Made by a program: the position numbers and the translations under genes | From: Moraxellaceae bacterium | GTDB lineage: Bacteria; Pseudomonadota; Gammaproteobacteria; Pseudomonadales; UBA3067 | Assembly: GCA_002401525.1 (NCBI GenBank) | Contig: NVTH01000035.1 | Span: 4,220 to 13,356, forward strand | Length of the DNA stretch: 9,137 nt | Direction: 5' to 3' | Notes under the pieces: model-generated | What the model saw: the letters and a program-made list of their open reading frames with translations, nothing else | What the model was told of the DNA's origin: nothing | The model's database searches: none | In this document: positions 7,052 to 9,137 of the stretch, piece by piece | Layout: each line of letters starts with the position of its first letter | Position numbering within the stretch: position 1 is the first letter of the stretch

Positions 7052-8692
7052 CTAACAACGACCTAAAAGCGGTTCCACATCCTCAAAACTAATCCAACCC
7101 GCCAGCATTTTTTCCTTGGCATCCTCTTGCAGAGACCGCAAACGATCCCCCGCCTTCGCCGCCAATTCCAGCTCCGAAGGTTCCTGACTGATAAAATCGG
7201 CTAATTCCACATCAATCCATAAACATTCAAACAACCCCACCCGACCTCGATAGCCACTGTCCTGACAACGAGCACAGCCTTGAGGGGAAAATATTACTGA
7301 GTCTCGCTCAAACCCCAGCAATTCACGTTGCATTTCCGAAACGGTTTTTTTCACTCGACAATAACGGCATAAACGGCGCACCAACTGCTGAGCAATAATG
7401 CCTCGTAGAGTAGTACCCAATAAAAACCCATCGCAGCCAATATCCCCCAAGCGAGAAATTGCACCGCAAGCAGTATTGGTGTGTAACGTAGAAAAAACAA
7501 AATGCCCTGTCATCGCGGCTTTTAACGCCACGTCCGCAGTGTCTTTATCGCGAATTTCTCCCACCATAATGACGTCCGGATCGTGACGTAAAAAAGACCT
7601 TAAGGCGCTGGCGAAATTAGTTTTACTGTCAACATTTACCTGGGTAATGCCTTCGATATCGGACTCCACTGGATCTTCCACCGTTAACACATTAATGTCG
7701 TCGCGATTAATCACCCGCAATGCACTGTACAACGTGGTGGATTTACCACTTCCCGTAGGACCCGTAATCAGTAACATGCCGTGGGATTGTCGAATCAAAC
7801 GGCGAAACTGCAGTAATTGAGATTCAGGCATGCCCAATTGATCTAAAGATAATGACTCGGCCCCAGCCGCCAAGATTCGTAACGTAATTCGTTCCCCTCG
7901 ATGACCAGGAAGTGAAGCGGCCCGTACGTCCACTCCATCCAAGGGCGCGTGAGTGTACTCGTAGGTAAATCCACCATCCTGGGGCGCTCTACTCTCCGCA
8001 ATATCCATTCCCGCCAACACCTTAATACGAGAAATCAAACTAATGCCCAATTGACTATTGAGCATCGAGCCAAAACTTTGCAATTTACCATCGACACGTA
8101 ACCGAACTCGCACGCCATATTTTAGCGATTCGACGTGAATATCCGAACCACGACGCAAATGGCACTCTACAAAAATATTTTCTAACAGCGCTACCGCATC
8201 TAAACCGTTATCAATAGACGATTGCTTAGACTGAGGTAATTGTAGCGATAGAAAACGTTGAATCGCTTCGGGTTCCGCCAAGGCCAACTCAAACCCTGGC
8301 ATTTTCTTTTCATACAAAAGTCGCCAACTGGAATCACTCGGGTCTGCGCACACCACTCGAGCCCCCCACTGCTGACTCACTACCGGGACCGCGAGTTTGC
8401 GATGCACCATCGCTGTAGAGAGTTGCGCCGTTAATTTGCGATCCAGCTTTTCCTCTGCTAATGCAATAAAGGGTAAATTCAAGGACTCGGCCCACAATTG
8501 GTAAAGTACCCGCAAAGGCAATCGCCACTCAAACTTCACTAAGTCGAGTAATGGCATGCGTTGCTTACGACTAATCAGCGCCAACTGCTGAACACGCTCT
8601 TTATCCAATACATTGGCGTCAATTCCCGCTTGTAATAAGGCGCCTTCGTTATGATGAAAATTTAAGGACTGTGGCGCGTTATTGAGGCTCAA
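7052..8692 (-). CDS. GspE/PilB/MshE-family assembly ATPase, TTG start
   Basis: This is a cytoplasmic hexameric ATPase that powers pilus or pseudopilus assembly. The chosen form has 546 residues. An N-terminal regulatory region of the GspE/MshE-N kind covers about 15-150. The core shows SDIHVE at 183-188, Walker A GPTGSGKS at 311-318, the Asp box TVEDPVE at 337-343, Walker B VIMVGEIRD at 374-382 and the His box around STLHTNTA at 401-408. The zinc tetracysteine pair CRYC at 442-445 and CARC at 473-476 is typical of GspE/PilB assembly ATPases and absent from PilT. All key residues are present, so it should be active. No ATG is available near the N-terminus. The frame also opens with TTG at 8749 (19 residues longer, very basic), but that codon has no good ribosome binding site, while TTG at 8692 has AAAAGGGA 7 bases upstream. 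The chosen start overlaps the end of the PilT-like gene by 14 bases, implying translational coupling. Confidence 0.93.
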   Translation of the reverse strand: MSLNNAPQSLNFHHNEGALLQAGIDANVLDKERVQQLALISRKQRMPLLDLVKFEWRLPLRVLYQLWAESLNLPFIALAEEKLDRKLTAQLSTAMVHRKLAVPVVSQQWGARVVCADPSDSSWRLLYEKKMPGFELALAEPEAIQRFLSLQLPQSKQSSIDNGLDAVALLENIFVECHLRRGSDIHVESLKYGVRVRLRVDGKLQSFGSMLNSQLGISLISRIKVLAGMDIAESRAPQDGGFTYEYTHAPLDGVDVRAASLPGHRGERITLRILAAGAESLSLDQLGMPESQLLQFRRLIRQSHGMLLITGPTGSGKSTTLYSALRVINRDDINVLTVEDPVESDIEGITQVNVDSKTNFASALRSFLRHDPDVIMVGEIRDKDTADVALKAAMTGHFVFSTLHTNTACGAISRLGDIGCDGFLLGTTLRGIIAQQLVRRLCRYCRVKKTVSEMQRELLGFERDSVIFSPQGCARCQDSGYRGRVGLFECLWIDVELADFISQEPSELELAAKAGDRLRSLQEDAKEKMLAGWISFEDVEPLLGRC

Positions 8693-9137
8693 TGGTAAAT
8701 CCCTTTTGAGGTACGTCCTTTTTCTGGGTATTTTTTTTCTCTTGCGCAAACGCTGTGAGCTTTTCTTGTAGCGAGTTTAGCGATTTTTTTCCAGTGCTGA
8801 TCGCAGCGGAATTCACACTGTGACTTCTAACCTCGTTATCGCTCGACACCTTATTGCTAGATGCGTTACTGAAAACAATATTATTTTCTGACAATTCAGC
8901 GCGGTCAGATAAATAACGCTGCATGCCATGGGGGTTATTGGCGGCTCTTACTGCAGTGATTTCATCAATGCATTGCTGATTCACTAACTCCGCAAGGGAT
9001 TGTTCCAAAGTCATCATGCCGCTGCTGCGACTGGACTCCATCACCGAATAGATTTGCTCCGGTTTATTATTTCGAATTAAATTCGCCACCGCCGTATTCA
9101 CTAATAATATTTCCAGCGCTGGAAAACGTTGTGTAAA
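8679..9137 (-). CDS. PilT/PilU-family ATPase, C-terminal end only (start off-window)
   Basis: PilT-family ATPases drive retraction of type IV pili. Only 152 residues are visible. The frame is open through the right edge (FTQRFPALEILLVNT), so the GTG at 9101 is internal. Recognisable family features are RFPALEILLVNTAVANLIR (about 4-22), KPEQIYSVMESS (25-36) and GMMTLEQSLAELV (40-52), closely following the PilT C-terminal pattern. The nucleotide-binding motifs lie off-window. PilT and PilU cannot be told apart with certainty, though IRNNKPEQI looks closer to PilT. From about residue 79 a tail of some 74 residues follows, rich in Ser, Asn and Lys (SENNIVFSNASSNK and onward), which PilT of classical systems lacks. 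It is the first gene of the visible operon, ahead of the assembly ATPase. The motors therefore appear to be co-expressed. Confidence 0.82.
   Translation of the reverse strand, partial: FTQRFPALEILLVNTAVANLIRNNKPEQIYSVMESSRSSGMMTLEQSLAELVNQQCIDEITAVRAANNPHGMQRYLSDRAELSENNIVFSNASSNKVSSDNEVRSHSVNSAAISTGKKSLNSLQEKLTAFAQEKKNTQKKDVPQKGFTIEPQ
8700..8707 (-). promoter_or_regulatory. Ribosome binding site that decides the TTG start of the assembly ATPase
   Basis: On the minus strand AAAAGGGA lies 7 bases before TTG at 8692, inside the 3' end of the PilT-like gene. The alternative TTG at 8749 lacks a comparable site. This is a positional argument only; no homologue alignment was available. Confidence 0.5.

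Noticed and set aside
3447..9137. Standard type II secretion operon
   Set aside because: The PilT-like ATPase is foreign to T2SS, the gene order does not match gspC-O, and no pseudopilin genes follow F.
3447..9137. Canonical MSHA pilus locus
   Set aside because: In MSHA the K and L genes precede M, N, E and G; here E and F precede the K/L-like pair and no M or N gene is present. Individual proteins may still be MSHA-related.

Overview
The window looks like a chromosomal segment from a gammaproteobacterium. The evidence is a partial mfd gene followed almost directly by a csiV-family gene, a neighbour pair I know from gammaproteobacteria such as Pseudomonas, together with type IV pilus / type II secretion machinery of proteobacterial type. 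Base composition looks moderate (not counted). I cannot name the genus.

Layout. Positions 1-3154 (+ strand) hold the C-terminal two thirds of the transcription-repair coupling factor Mfd, whose start lies off the left edge. Seven bases later comes a GTG-started, exported CsiV-like protein linked to cell wall synthesis. Positions 3155-3446 are a convergent intergenic region of 292 bp. It holds a 90-bp imperfect palindromic repeat, a GC-rich tandem/hairpin repeat containing two copies of GCGGGAATGACGG, and a hairpin just downstream of the minus-strand operon. Positions 3447-9137 (- strand) hold five genes in one direction with short gaps or an overlap. In order of transcription they are: a PilT/PilU-family ATPase (only its C-terminus is in view), a GspE/PilB/MshE-family assembly ATPase, a GspF/PilC/MshG-family inner-membrane platform protein, a small exported protein with a PilP/GspC-like periplasmic domain, and a secretin.

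How the genes work together. The five minus-strand genes supply an envelope-spanning core: an assembly motor, a probable retraction motor, the inner-membrane platform, a periplasmic connector and the outer-membrane channel. The PilT-like ATPase points to a retractile pilus rather than a plain type II secretion system. The order (T-like, E, F, P/C-like, D/Q-like) differs from classical pilMNOPQ/pilBCD, from gspC-O and from the MSHA order as I recall them. No pilin, PilM/N/O-like protein or prepilin peptidase is visible here, so the rest must lie beyond 9137 or elsewhere. This unusual pilus-like operon is the most interesting content of the window. The mfd-csiV side is ordinary housekeeping DNA.

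No RNA gene, CRISPR array, transposase or frameshifted gene was seen.
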